NCBI GenBank assembly: GCA_018823285.1
Contig: JAHJIQ010000007.1
Coordinates: forward strand, 130,536-194,535
Length of the DNA stretch: 64,000 bases
Direction of reading: 5' to 3'
Origin: Pseudomonadota bacterium
GTDB lineage: Bacteria > Desulfobacterota > Desulfobulbia > Desulfobulbales > JAGXFP01
Each line of letters starts with the position of its first letter. The stretch's first letter is position 1. Shown piece after piece: positions 42,179-51,006 of this stretch. The notes below the pieces were generated by a model that was given only the letters and a program-made list of their open reading frames with translations, was not told the DNA's origin and searched no databases. The translations under genes were made by a program, and so were the position numbers.

Positions 42179-42868
42179 ATGCCCAGATGTTTGATCCCGG
42201 GGCTGCATGACGAAAATCAGCAGTACAGCCTCGATAATTTCAATGTCGGAGATTCATGGCGGCTGTTCAAGATAATGTCCGAGTTTGTGGACGGATTCGA
42301 TACCTTGTCTGCACTGAAACATCCGGCAGTATCGGTGTTCGGCTCAGCTCGTACGCCCCCGGATAATCACTACTATCAGCTGACCGTTGAAATCGCCAGC
42401 CGCCTTTCCGAAGCGGGTTATCCGATCATAACCGGAGGTGGCCCGGGGATCATGGAGGCGGCCAACATGGGAGCGACCCGGGCAGACGGGGTGTCGATCG
42501 GGCTGAATATCACGCTGCCGTTTGAACAGGAGCCAAATCCGTACGCCAATCTGCCCCTGGATTTCAAATACTTTTTTGTCAGGAAGGTCATGTTCATCAA
42601 ATATGCCATGGCTTTTGTATGTATGCCGGGAGGATTCGGCACTCTGGATGAACTCTTCGAATCCCTGACCCTGATGCAGACCAAACGGATCAAACCCTTC
42701 CCGGTTATTCTGGTCGGCAGTCATTTCTGGAGCGGTCTGATCGACTGGATTAAAGAGCAGCTTCTGGAAAAGAACGGGAATATCGACAAGGATGATCTTT
42801 TTCTGTTCAACGTGATGGATGACCCTGAAGAGGTTGTCAACTATATCAGGAGAACGGTTATTCTGTAG
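42179..42868 (+). CDS. LOG-family (Rossmann-fold) nucleotide-hydrolase protein
   Basis: A 229-residue protein with AAGGAG nine bases before the ATG at 42179. It has both hallmarks of the LOG/TIGR00730 family: GGGPGIMEAANMGA and MPGGFGTLDELFE. Relatives remove ribose 5-phosphate from nucleotide monophosphates or cytokinin precursors, and some bind (p)ppGpp. The substrate here is not known. It sits 13 bases after the TPR protein and probably belongs to the selA operon. gspC begins about 65 bases later. Confidence 0.9.
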   Translation: MPRCLIPGLHDENQQYSLDNFNVGDSWRLFKIMSEFVDGFDTLSALKHPAVSVFGSARTPPDNHYYQLTVEIASRLSEAGYPIITGGGPGIMEAANMGATRADGVSIGLNITLPFEQEPNPYANLPLDFKYFFVRKVMFIKYAMAFVCMPGGFGTLDELFESLTLMQTKRIKPFPVILVGSHFWSGLIDWIKEQLLEKNGNIDKDDLFLFNVMDDPEEVVNYIRRTVIL

Positions 42869-42932
42869 TGACGATGGACGTGCGGCAGGGTGTTTTCTGC
42901 GAGGCAGTAAAATAAAGAGGTTGTCAGAGACA

Positions 42933-43835
42933 GTGGATTTAATTTTCAGATCAATGCCCGATCCTTCCGGCGGGTTGAAGCTTGCCAGGGGTTTTGCGGC
43001 GATTCTCTTACTGGTCATTATTGCCTGGCAGGGTGCCGGATTGATCTGGAAGATTGTGGGTTCTTCCCGCAATGACGGCGAAATTCGTTCGGCGGCTCTG
43101 CCGGAGCGAACCGGCAGAGCAACTGCCCTCCGAGGTATTTCCGGGGAAACCGGCTCTTCAGCGGCGGAGCTGCCGCTTTTTGGTGTAAGTACTTCAGCCC
43201 GGATATCCAAACCGGGGCCGAGCCATGATGTTCCGCTTACCTCGCTGGCGCTGATTCTGAAGGGGGTGGTGATGGCCGACCCGGTCAGTCGGGCGATGGC
43301 GGTTATCGCGGAAAAGAATAAGCCCGACCTTGAGAAACTCTACGGCCCGGGTGAAAAGGTGCCGGGTGATGCTACTGTGGTTGAAATCCTTTTCGATCGG
43401 GTGATTCTGCAGCGGGGTGGCGTGCTGGAGACCCTTCTTCTTACGGGGCAGGAGAAAGAGATCCCGTCCGGCAGCCTGAGACCTGCCGGTGGCATCAAGC
43501 CGAAAGGCGATGGGGTAAACTGGCAGATCGGCAGGGATTACTGGAACGGCAGGCTTGCTGATATTCCATCCCTGGCCAGAGAAGTCGGAGTTGAAATATA
43601 CCGGGAAAACAATATCCAGAAAGGGTATCGTCTGGTATCGGCCCGTGGCAGCAAACTTCTGAGGGACCTTGGGCTTGAGCCGGGAGATGTTCTTCACGAA
43701 GTGAACGGCGTGCCTCTGAACAGCGTGCATGACGGGCTTGCGGTCTACCAGAAGATGGCCGAAGCCACCGAGGTCAGGATCACCATCAGTCGGAACGGAA
43801 AGCGTGAGTCAAGGGTCTACAGAATAGGAAACTGA
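42933..43835 (+). CDS. gspC: Type II secretion system protein C
   Basis: About 300 residues from a GTG at 42933. A TTG at 42921 and an ATG at 42954 are alternatives, and the ribosome-binding site is not decisive. There is one transmembrane helix near residues 15-35 (GFAAILLLVIIAWQGAG). A periplasmic HR domain at about 90-185 (TSLALILKGVVMADP) contacts the secretin. A C-terminal PDZ-like domain is at about 215-300 (LGLEPGDVLHEVNGVPL). GspC links the inner-membrane platform to GspD. It is the first gene of the T2SS cluster, with about 65 bases to the preceding LOG gene. Confidence 0.92.
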   Translation: MDLIFRSMPDPSGGLKLARGFAAILLLVIIAWQGAGLIWKIVGSSRNDGEIRSAALPERTGRATALRGISGETGSSAAELPLFGVSTSARISKPGPSHDVPLTSLALILKGVVMADPVSRAMAVIAEKNKPDLEKLYGPGEKVPGDATVVEILFDRVILQRGGVLETLLLTGQEKEIPSGSLRPAGGIKPKGDGVNWQIGRDYWNGRLADIPSLAREVGVEIYRENNIQKGYRLVSARGSKLLRDLGLEPGDVLHEVNGVPLNSVHDGLAVYQKMAEATEVRITISRNGKRESRVYRIGN

Positions 43836-43906
43836 TGCGGCGAAACCGAAGATGGAATGCAGCACACTTCGGCAATGGATCAAAGCACATTAGAGTGGAA
43901 AAAATT

Positions 43907-45874
43907 ATGCAAAACAGGTTGAAGATTTTCTCAGCAGGGATCTTTTTGTTCCTGGCAATATTCCTGTCGGTGGGTTCTGTCCACTCTGCAGAAAAGAATA
44001 CCGCAGGCCGGGTGACCGTTAATTTTCAGGATGTTGAAATCCAGACGGTGATCAACAGTGTCTCCAGAATTACCGGGCGGACATTTATCGTCGATCCGCG
44101 AGTCACCGGCAAGGTGACCGTTGTCGCCACCCAGGAGGTGGACGAAGAGGAGATCTATCCGATCTTTCTTTCCGTGCTGCAGATTCATGAATTTGCGGCC
44201 ATAGAGGAAAACGGCGTGACCAAGATTGTCCCCCTGGCCCGGGTCAAGCACGACTCGGCGGATTTGAGCGAGGGAAATGAAAGCGAGAAGCCGCTCGCGG
44301 AAAGCATGGTCACCCGGTTGTACAAATTGAAACATCTCCCGGCGGAGAAACTGGTGTCGATCCTGCGGCCGCTGGTGCCGACCAAGAGTTATCTTGCCGC
44401 CCAGATTGAGAGCAACATGCTGATCATCTCGGACCGGGCAGCCAATATCGAAAGGCTGATCAAAATCGTTGAGCGGATCGATCAGGCGAGATCAGGAGAA
44501 ATTGAAGTTGTGCGTCTTGAGCATGCCGATGCCGGGGATGTGGTCCGGGTGATCGAAGGGCTTGAAGGTGCCGCGCGCAAGGGCGCCCCGCCCGGAGATG
44601 ATCTGCGGCTGATTGCCGACGAACGAACCAATGCCATTCTCCTGAGCGGTAACGAATTTAATGTGATCAAGGCACGTGCCCTGATTTCTCATCTGGATAC
44701 GCCGGTGGAAACCGAAGGGGCGACCAGGGTTGTTTTTCTCCGCTATGCCAGGGCAAAAGACCTGCTGCCGATTTTGAAGGGTGTGGAGGAAGGGAAAAAA
44801 GAAGGTGAAAAAAATGCCCAGGTGCAAAAGAGAACGGATTTCAATATCCAGGCCGACGAGACGACAAATGCCTTGATCATAACCGCCCAGCCTTCGGTGA
44901 TGAAGGAGATCCAGTCGGTGATCAACAAGCTCGATATCCGCAGAACCCAGGTCCTGATCGAGGCGATCATTGCCGAAGTGTCGACCGATAAGGGGGCGGA
45001 GCTCGGCGTTCAGTGGCGTGCCACCGATGTTACTTCCGCCTCTGATGAAGGGGTTATCGGCGGCACGAATTTCATCGGGGGTGAAGCAGCGCCCGGCGGG
45101 ATTAATGGGCTGAGTGCAGATGTCGCGGCTTTCGGGGCTCTCTCAGGTTTCAATCTTGGTTACATGAAGGGGACCGTCAATATTCTGGGCTCCGAGATCC
45201 TGAATCTTGGCGCTCTGATTTCGGCTCTGGAAAAGGACGGCAATACCAATATTCTTTCAACGCCATCGCTGGTGACACTGGACAACGAGGAGGCCGAGAT
45301 AACCGTCGGAGACAATGTTCCCTTTGCCACCGGCAGTTATACCTCGACCGGAAACAATAATCCGGAAAACCCTTTTACGACCTATGAGCGGAAAGACGTG
45401 GGTATTAAACTCAAAGTGACTCCCCAGATCAATGAGGGGGATTCAGTAAGGCTGGGTATTGAGCAGGAGGTTTCAAATCTTGCGAGTACCGTCTCATCTA
45501 CCAACATCGGTCTGCAGACAACCAAAACCAGGATGATCAGGACAACGGTGATGGTTGAAGACGGCAAGATTCTTGTCCTGGGAGGGCTGATCTCGGATGA
45601 CATTCAGGATTCTGTTTTCAGGGTGCCGATTCTTGGCAGAATACCCATTCTGGGCTGGCTGTTCAGTTATAAAAAAAGCAGCCATGAAAAAAAGAATCTG
45701 ATGGTGTTCCTGCGGCCGACTATTTTAAGGGACAATGATACCGGCAACCGGATCACTTTCGACAAATATGATTATATGCGCAGGCTGCAGCAGGATTTTA
45801 ATGACAAAGGGGTGTCGCTGCTTCCGGATACCGTGGCCCCGGTGCTGCCGGAAAAAGGGAAAGCCGAGGAATAA
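43907..45874 (+). CDS. gspD: Type II secretion system secretin
   Basis: A 655-residue outer-membrane secretin. The signal peptide is 1-28 (cleavage near SVHSAEKN). N0 and N1-N3 ring domains follow, including VNFQDVEIQTVINSVSRITGR and repeated VVRLEHADAGDVV-type modules. The secretin barrel is near the C-terminus (LSTPSLVTLDNEEAEITVGDNVPF, VPILGRIPILGWLFSYKK). The ATG at 43907 gives a clean signal peptide; an earlier ATG at 43835 overlaps the gspC stop. It forms the exit pore for folded exoproteins. A 100-base inverted-repeat element separates it from gspE. Confidence 0.95.
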   Translation: MQNRLKIFSAGIFLFLAIFLSVGSVHSAEKNTAGRVTVNFQDVEIQTVINSVSRITGRTFIVDPRVTGKVTVVATQEVDEEEIYPIFLSVLQIHEFAAIEENGVTKIVPLARVKHDSADLSEGNESEKPLAESMVTRLYKLKHLPAEKLVSILRPLVPTKSYLAAQIESNMLIISDRAANIERLIKIVERIDQARSGEIEVVRLEHADAGDVVRVIEGLEGAARKGAPPGDDLRLIADERTNAILLSGNEFNVIKARALISHLDTPVETEGATRVVFLRYARAKDLLPILKGVEEGKKEGEKNAQVQKRTDFNIQADETTNALIITAQPSVMKEIQSVINKLDIRRTQVLIEAIIAEVSTDKGAELGVQWRATDVTSASDEGVIGGTNFIGGEAAPGGINGLSADVAAFGALSGFNLGYMKGTVNILGSEILNLGALISALEKDGNTNILSTPSLVTLDNEEAEITVGDNVPFATGSYTSTGNNNPENPFTTYERKDVGIKLKVTPQINEGDSVRLGIEQEVSNLASTVSSTNIGLQTTKTRMIRTTVMVEDGKILVLGGLISDDIQDSVFRVPILGRIPILGWLFSYKKSSHEKKNLMVFLRPTILRDNDTGNRITFDKYDYMRRLQQDFNDKGVSLLPDTVAPVLPEKGKAEE

Positions 45875-45891
45875 GTTATTGAGTGTCTAAA

Positions 45892-45993
45892 GTTTGAAGT
45901 GACCAGAGTGCCTAAAGTTGTGGTCGCTTTACGATCAGATAGAATCTTTAATTTTAGGCACTTCAAACTCTAGCTCACTTTAGGCACTTCTAA
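45892..45993. repeat. Inverted-repeat element between gspD and gspE
   Basis: The left half contains AGTGTCTAAAGTTTGAAGTG and AGTGCCTAAAG. The right half holds the complementary CACTTCAAACTC and CTTTAGGCACTT. Together they can form a long imperfect stem-loop. It codes for nothing, and the sequence is unlike the flanking genes. Confidence 0.75.
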
Positions 45994-46038
45994 TTGGTTT
46001 CTGCTGATGAAATTCTCATATTTTACCGAGCAACGATC

Positions 46039-47544
46039 ATGACCGGGGAACCCGCTGGAAATATTAAGCTGCCGTACTCTTTCGCCAGACGACACGGTTT
46101 GCTGATCACCGAGGTCTCCGGCGAAAGGGCCCGGGTTGTTTACCGACCGGGAGTGGAGCCGCTGATCCTGAACGAGGTGAGACGGTTTGCCGCCGTACCT
46201 CTGGAACTTGAGGCAGCGGAGTCTGGCCGGTTCGATGAAATTCTGCAGCGATTTTACGAGAACGACAGTAGCGGCGCCATGCAGATGGCCGGGGATTTTT
46301 CAGAGGATCTTGATCTGCAGGCGCTGGCCGAGCAGCTCCCGGAAACCGAAGATCTTCTCGATAGTGAAGATGATGCCCCGATCATCAGGCTTTTAAACGG
46401 GATTTTTACCGAAGCGGTCAGGGAAAACGCTTCGGATATCCACATCGAGCCCTTCGAGAGCAGGTTGCAGATCAGGTTCAGGGTAGACGGGGTCCTGCGG
46501 GAAGTGCTGCAGCCGTCCCGGATTCTTGCCCCCTTTATCATTTCCAGAATCAAGGTGATGGCCAAACTCGATATTTCCGAGAAAAGGCTGCCCCAGGACG
46601 GCCGGATCTCCCTGCTCATTGCCGGCAGGCCGGTGGATGTTCGAGTGTCGACCATCCCCTCTGCAGTTGGGGAAAGGGTTGTCCTCCGGCTGCTCGATAA
46701 ACAGGCCGGACGTCTGAACCTTGAGCATCTGGGCATGGATCCGGACAGCCTGGCTGCCCTCGACAGGCTGATTCATCAGCCGAATGGCATCGTCCTCGTC
46801 ACCGGGCCGACCGGGTCGGGGAAAACCACCACCCTTTATGCGGCCCTTTCCAGACTGAACAGGTCGAGCCGCAATATCATGACCGTGGAAGACCCGATCG
46901 AGTATAATCTCGACGGTATCGGCCAGACCCAGGTGAATACCCGGGTGGATATGACCTTCGCCCGGGGTCTTCGGGCAATTCTCCGGCAGGACCCGGATGT
47001 GGTGATGATCGGTGAGATCAGGGACCGGGAAACAGCCGAGATCGCCGTTCAGGCAAGTCTCACCGGCCATCTTGTTTTCTCGACTCTTCATACCAACACC
47101 GCAATCGGCGCGGTAACCAGGCTCAGGGACATGGGGGTCGAGCCCTTTCTGCTTTCTTCCACCCTGAGCGGGGTATTGTCCCAACGTCTGGTGAGGGTGC
47201 TGTGTCCCAAATGCCGGATTTCCTATGAGGCGACAGCGGCTGAGGGCAGGCTGCTGGGCTTGAGACCGGAAGAAAAGGTGACGATTTATCGACCGGCCGG
47301 CTGTGAGTCATGCAGCGGCCAGGGATTCGACGGACGGACCGGGATCTATGAGCTGGTTGAGATTGATGAGCGACTCAAGGCGATGATCCACGAGAAAGCG
47401 GGAGAGCACGAGATGGAAGAGTATGCCCGTCACCGCAATCCAGGTCTCAGGGCCGACGGCATCCGCCGCGTTCTGGCAGGAGAAACCTCCCTTGAAGAAG
47501 TTGTCCGGGTCACCAGGGAGGAAGGGACGACGATTGGAATGTAG
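46039..47544 (+). CDS. gspE: Type II secretion ATPase
   Basis: About 501 residues from the ATG at 46039. The N-terminal domain of about 120 residues binds GspL. The ATPase core has Walker A GPTGSGKTTT near residue 256, an Asp box (NIMTVEDPIEYNLDG), and Walker B RAILRQDPDVVMIGEIRD with HLVFSTLHTN. A tetra-Cys zinc motif follows (CPKC, then CESC). It powers pseudopilus assembly. The ribosome-binding site is weak, as expected behind an inserted repeat. Its TAG stop abuts a second inverted-repeat element. Confidence 0.95.
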   Translation: MTGEPAGNIKLPYSFARRHGLLITEVSGERARVVYRPGVEPLILNEVRRFAAVPLELEAAESGRFDEILQRFYENDSSGAMQMAGDFSEDLDLQALAEQLPETEDLLDSEDDAPIIRLLNGIFTEAVRENASDIHIEPFESRLQIRFRVDGVLREVLQPSRILAPFIISRIKVMAKLDISEKRLPQDGRISLLIAGRPVDVRVSTIPSAVGERVVLRLLDKQAGRLNLEHLGMDPDSLAALDRLIHQPNGIVLVTGPTGSGKTTTLYAALSRLNRSSRNIMTVEDPIEYNLDGIGQTQVNTRVDMTFARGLRAILRQDPDVVMIGEIRDRETAEIAVQASLTGHLVFSTLHTNTAIGAVTRLRDMGVEPFLLSSTLSGVLSQRLVRVLCPKCRISYEATAAEGRLLGLRPEEKVTIYRPAGCESCSGQGFDGRTGIYELVEIDERLKAMIHEKAGEHEMEEYARHRNPGLRADGIRRVLAGETSLEEVVRVTREEGTTIGM

Positions 47545-47668
47545 AATGCAAAATGTAAAATTCAAAATGAAGTGCCGGTAGAAGATAATTTCGGTAATGA
47601 ATTGCAGGTAACAGGGTGATGGAAAGTAAAATGATTTGCTTTTTATTTTGCATTTTACATTTTGCATT
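47545..47668. repeat. Inverted-repeat element between gspE and gspF
   Basis: The 24-base arms at 47545-47568 (AATGCAAAATGTAAAATTCA...) and 47645-47668 are complementary with one mismatch. The element begins on the base after the gspE stop. It is AT-rich and reiterates GCAAAAT, quite unlike its GC-richer neighbours. A GGAGG site for gspF follows just after it. Confidence 0.85.
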
Positions 47669-47698
47669 TTGCATATCCGGCGAAGCCGGAGGATACGC

Positions 47699-48913
47699 AT
47701 GGCCGCATTTGAATATTCAGCATTAAACGCTCAAGGGCGGCTGGAAAAGGGGGTCCTGTCCGCCGATACCCCGCGGCAGGTGCGACAGGTGCTGCGGGAT
47801 AAAGGGTTGGCGCCGGTCTCGGTCGAGCCTGTTGCGGGCGGCACAGCGAAAGCGGTGGGGGGACGAATGTTGTCTCGCGGGATGGGGGCCACCGGCCTCG
47901 CTCTTTTCACCAGGCAGCTTGCCACCCTTGTCAAATCCGGCTCGGTTCTCGGTGAGGCGCTTGATGTTGTCAACGAACAGTCGGAAAGTGCGAAGGTTAA
48001 AAAAGTTGTGACTGCAGTCCGGGCCAAGGTTATGGAAGGGATGTCACTGGCCCGGGCGATGGCTGATTTCCCGCAGGTGTTCCCCGATCTCTACCGGGCT
48101 ACGGTTGAAGCGGGTGAGCAGTCGGGGCGGCTTGATCAGGTCCTTGAAAGGCTTGCCGAATATACCGAGTTCAAACAGCAGCTGGGCCAGAAAATAGTCC
48201 TGGCTATGGCTTATCCGGTGCTCCTGACTTCAGTGGCGGTGCTGGTGGTAATCGGCATGCTTGCCTATGTCGTACCGCAGATCATTACCGTGTTCCGGAA
48301 TATTGACCAGGAATTGCCCGTGCTCACCCGATTGGTGATCTCGGCGAGTGAGTTTTTCAGTCATTACGGATCGGTATTGCTGGTGATTCTGATCCTGCTG
48401 TTGTTCGCGGCCAGAAGTCTCATGCGTTATGGCGGAATCAGAAAAAAGGTCCACGGCGCGATGCTTTCGGTGCCGGTGGTCGGCCGCTTCCTGAAAGCCC
48501 TTGATGTGTCGCGCTTCACTCGAACCTTGAGCATGCTGGTGGCGAGCGGGGTTCCGGTTCTTGACGGAATGAAGGTAGGGGCCGGAGTCATGAATAACTG
48601 GGTCCTCCGCGATGCGGTCACCGAAGCGGCCAAAGGGGTCCGGGAGGGCAAAAGTGTGAGCCGGGCACTGGCGGCGAGCAAATGCTTTCCGCCGATGGTT
48701 ATTCACCTGATTGCCAGCGGGGAAGCCTCCGCCGAGCTTGATACGATGCTTTCCCAGGCGGCAGTCAGCCAGGAAAAGGAGGTCGAAATGGTGGCGGGTC
48801 TCGCCACCGCTGTATTCGAACCATTGCTGATCCTGGTTATGGGTGGGGTGGTGCTGCTGATTGTTCTCGCCATCCTCCTGCCGATCTTTGAACTGAACCA
48901 GCTGGTGCGTTGA
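47699..48913 (+). CDS. gspF: Type II secretion inner-membrane platform protein
   Basis: A 404-residue protein, ATG at 47699 with GGAGG seven bases upstream. Two GspF/PilC cytoplasmic domains of about 120 residues each are seen (FTRQLATLVKSGSVLGEALD and SRFTRTLSMLVASGVPVLDG). Three membrane helices are present (about residues 170-195, 220-240 and 370-400). It transmits the GspE motor to the pseudopilus. Its stop overlaps the gspI start (TGATG). Confidence 0.95.
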   Translation: MAAFEYSALNAQGRLEKGVLSADTPRQVRQVLRDKGLAPVSVEPVAGGTAKAVGGRMLSRGMGATGLALFTRQLATLVKSGSVLGEALDVVNEQSESAKVKKVVTAVRAKVMEGMSLARAMADFPQVFPDLYRATVEAGEQSGRLDQVLERLAEYTEFKQQLGQKIVLAMAYPVLLTSVAVLVVIGMLAYVVPQIITVFRNIDQELPVLTRLVISASEFFSHYGSVLLVILILLLFAARSLMRYGGIRKKVHGAMLSVPVVGRFLKALDVSRFTRTLSMLVASGVPVLDGMKVGAGVMNNWVLRDAVTEAAKGVREGKSVSRALAASKCFPPMVIHLIASGEASAELDTMLSQAAVSQEKEVEMVAGLATAVFEPLLILVMGGVVLLIVLAILLPIFELNQLVR

Positions 48914-49329
48914 TGAGCCGCCATGATTTCGGGCAAAGAGGCTTCACCCTGCTTGAGATTCTGGTGGCGCTGGCGGTCTTCAGCATTGTCGCCCTGACCG
49001 CGCTGACCAATAACAACGTGATCATCGACAACAGCCGCTATATCGAGGACAAGACCCTGGCCCACTGGGTGGCTATGAACAAGGCTGCGGAGCTGCAGTT
49101 AGCCGGCAATTGGGTTAAAAAGGAGGGCGAGAAAGGCGTCGCGGTCATGGCCGGGCGGAGCTGGAACTGGCAGGCGGTGGGGCAGAATACTCCCGATCCG
49201 GATATCCAGTTGGTAGAGATAAAAGTTGTCTCTGCCGATGAATCTGGAAACCAGGCAGTGCGGACTGATCTGACCCTGTATCTGGGGAGGCCTGCAGGAT
49301 ACCAGCTCCAGGGAACGCAAGGATCGTGA
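48913..49329 (+). CDS. gspI: Type II secretion minor pseudopilin I
   Basis: A 138-residue type-IV-pilin-like protein. The prepilin peptidase site is Gly10-Phe11 in [17 protein letters not shown], with Glu at mature position 5. It has the GspI-type hydrophobic helix and a short globular domain. With GspJ and GspK it caps the pseudopilus. The start is chosen at the ATG overlapping the gspF stop. Confidence 0.9.
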   Translation: MSRHDFGQRGFTLLEILVALAVFSIVALTALTNNNVIIDNSRYIEDKTLAHWVAMNKAAELQLAGNWVKKEGEKGVAVMAGRSWNWQAVGQNTPDPDIQLVEIKVVSADESGNQAVRTDLTLYLGRPAGYQLQGTQGS

Positions 49330-49369
49330 GGTTCTCAAACCGAGGGTACGCAAAATTTGTAAGTCTCGA

Positions 49370-49984
49370 ATGATGACTAAAAAACACAACCGGGGTTTCA
49401 CCTTGCTTGAGCTGCTGGTTGCCATGGCGATTTTTTCTCTGATGTCGGTCATGGTATACAGCAGTCTCACATCGATGACTGAAACCCGTGAGCAGCTGCA
49501 GAAAAGAACAGAAATCTTTGCCGAACTGCAGACCTTTTTCAGGGTCATCGGCAGGGACCTTACCCAGACAGCGAAAAGACCGGTGCGTGACGGTTTCGGT
49601 GATGAACTGCCTGCTGTGAAAAGGATTGTCGGAGAGTCGGCCCTTGAGTTTACCAGAAACGGCTGGCGGAATCCTGCCGGACGGCCGCGGAGCAGCCTGC
49701 AGAGGGTCAGGTACAGGTTTGCTGCAGGGCAGCTGATCCGGGAAAGCTGGAACGTTCTCGACCGGGCGGTGGACAGTGAACCGCACGACCGGATTGTACT
49801 CAACAAGGTGTTGGATTTCGATGTTACATTCATTGGGCAGCAGGATAAACCGTATAAATCGTGGCCGCCGAACGTGAATGGAACGCCCGTGAATGACGAG
49901 CTGCCCAGAGCGGTCAATATCCAGGTGGATGTTGCCGGTTGGGGTCGACTTGACCGGCTTTTTCTGGTCAATAACGGCGCATGA
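49370..49984 (+). CDS. gspJ: Type II secretion minor pseudopilin J
   Basis: A protein of 204 residues (or 203, from a second ATG three bases on). The prepilin cleavage site is after Gly9 in HNRGFTLLELLVAMAIFSL, with the mature Glu5 present. The following domain has the GspJ-like segments LQTFFRVIGRDLTQ and VRYRFAAGQLIRESW. It binds GspI and GspK at the pseudopilus tip. It overlaps gspK by 4 bases (ATGA). Confidence 0.9.
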   Translation: MMTKKHNRGFTLLELLVAMAIFSLMSVMVYSSLTSMTETREQLQKRTEIFAELQTFFRVIGRDLTQTAKRPVRDGFGDELPAVKRIVGESALEFTRNGWRNPAGRPRSSLQRVRYRFAAGQLIRESWNVLDRAVDSEPHDRIVLNKVLDFDVTFIGQQDKPYKSWPPNVNGTPVNDELPRAVNIQVDVAGWGRLDRLFLVNNGA

Positions 49985-50922
49985 GGGATGAGGGAGTGAT
50001 CAGGAGCGGCACCAATCAGGAAGGCATTGCTCTTCTTACCGTACTTCTGGCCACTGCCCTGATTGCGCTGCTGGCGGTTGGGTTGACCACGGAACAGAGG
50101 ATCGGGCTCAGACGAACAGAAAATCTTTTTGAGGGCGACCAGGCAATGCTTCTTGCCAGAGGTATGGAGGAGTGGGGGGTTCAGCTCCTGATCAAGGACC
50201 TGCAGGCGTCAAGCAGTGATCATCTGGGAGAAGACTGGGCGGTGGGGCTTCTCCCGGTTCCGGTCGGTGAGGGTATGGTTGTGGGGAGGATTGAAGACCT
50301 GCAGGGCAGGATCAATATCAACAATCTGGTCAAGAATGATCAAACGATAGATTCTGTGACCAGTGACCGGTTTGAAAGGTTGTATGATTTATGCGGGATG
50401 GATTCCGCCAAGGTTGATGCACTTGCCGACTGGCTTGATTCGAATAGTACCCGGTTGCCTGATGGGGCTGAAGATGATGATTATCTGCTCAACGAGATTC
50501 CTTACCGGAGCGGAAATCGGACGATGGTCAGCACCAGCGAACTCCTTCTTGTTGATGGCATTACCAGTGAAGGGTTTCGATGCATGGAGGAAAGTGTTAC
50601 CGTTTTACCGGTGTGGACCAAAATCAATGTCAATACGGCCGGGGTGATGGTGATTGCCTCAATTGCAGGGATTACTCCGGCCGCAGCTGCGGAAGTGGTG
50701 AGGGACAGACCGAAAAACGGGTATAGCACTCCGACCGACTTTCTATCTCATCCGCGAATAGTAGGATCAAGTGTGAGTCCGGGCGACCTGGAGCTGAAGA
50801 GTGATTTTTTTCAGTTGACCGGGCAGGCGGTTTATGGTGGCAGTGAGGTGCTTCTGTACAGTGCTCTCGCAAGAGATTCCGGGCGGGTCAGGGTGTTCAG
50901 CCATAGTATCGGAGCCTACTGA
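49981..50922 (+). CDS. gspK: Type II secretion minor pseudopilin K
   Basis: A 313-residue protein, the largest pseudopilin here. The N-terminal segment GTNQEGIALLTVLLATAL lacks the Glu at mature position 5, as is usual for GspK. The globular part has DLQGRININNL, NEIPYRSGNRTMVSTSELLLV and helix-hairpin-helix-like INVNTAGVMVIASIAG. These match the two-domain GspK tip protein. A copy of the dispersed repeat begins about 10 bases after its stop. Confidence 0.9.
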   Translation: MRDEGVIRSGTNQEGIALLTVLLATALIALLAVGLTTEQRIGLRRTENLFEGDQAMLLARGMEEWGVQLLIKDLQASSSDHLGEDWAVGLLPVPVGEGMVVGRIEDLQGRININNLVKNDQTIDSVTSDRFERLYDLCGMDSAKVDALADWLDSNSTRLPDGAEDDDYLLNEIPYRSGNRTMVSTSELLLVDGITSEGFRCMEESVTVLPVWTKINVNTAGVMVIASIAGITPAAAAEVVRDRPKNGYSTPTDFLSHPRIVGSSVSPGDLELKSDFFQLTGQAVYGGSEVLLYSALARDSGRVRVFSHSIGAY

Positions 50923-50931
50923 AAGAATGTA

Positions 50932-50988
50932 TTTACACCCTTCGGGTATATGTTTCGTACGAGCAGACGAGCTGCTCAACTCAGCTTT
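50932..50988 (-). repeat. Short-form copy of the dispersed repeat at the gspK/gspL junction
   Basis: On the minus strand the first 32 bases (AAAGCTGAGTTGAGCAGCTC and on to GTAC) are identical to the speA units. The last part ATACCCGAAGGGTG is also kept, while the middle third is replaced by GAAACAT. It overlaps a possible gspL start at 50950. If that start is used, the repeat would supply about the first 12 residues of GspL. Confidence 0.88.
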
Positions 50989-51006
50989 AATCTTAAGTCA
51001 GCGGAT

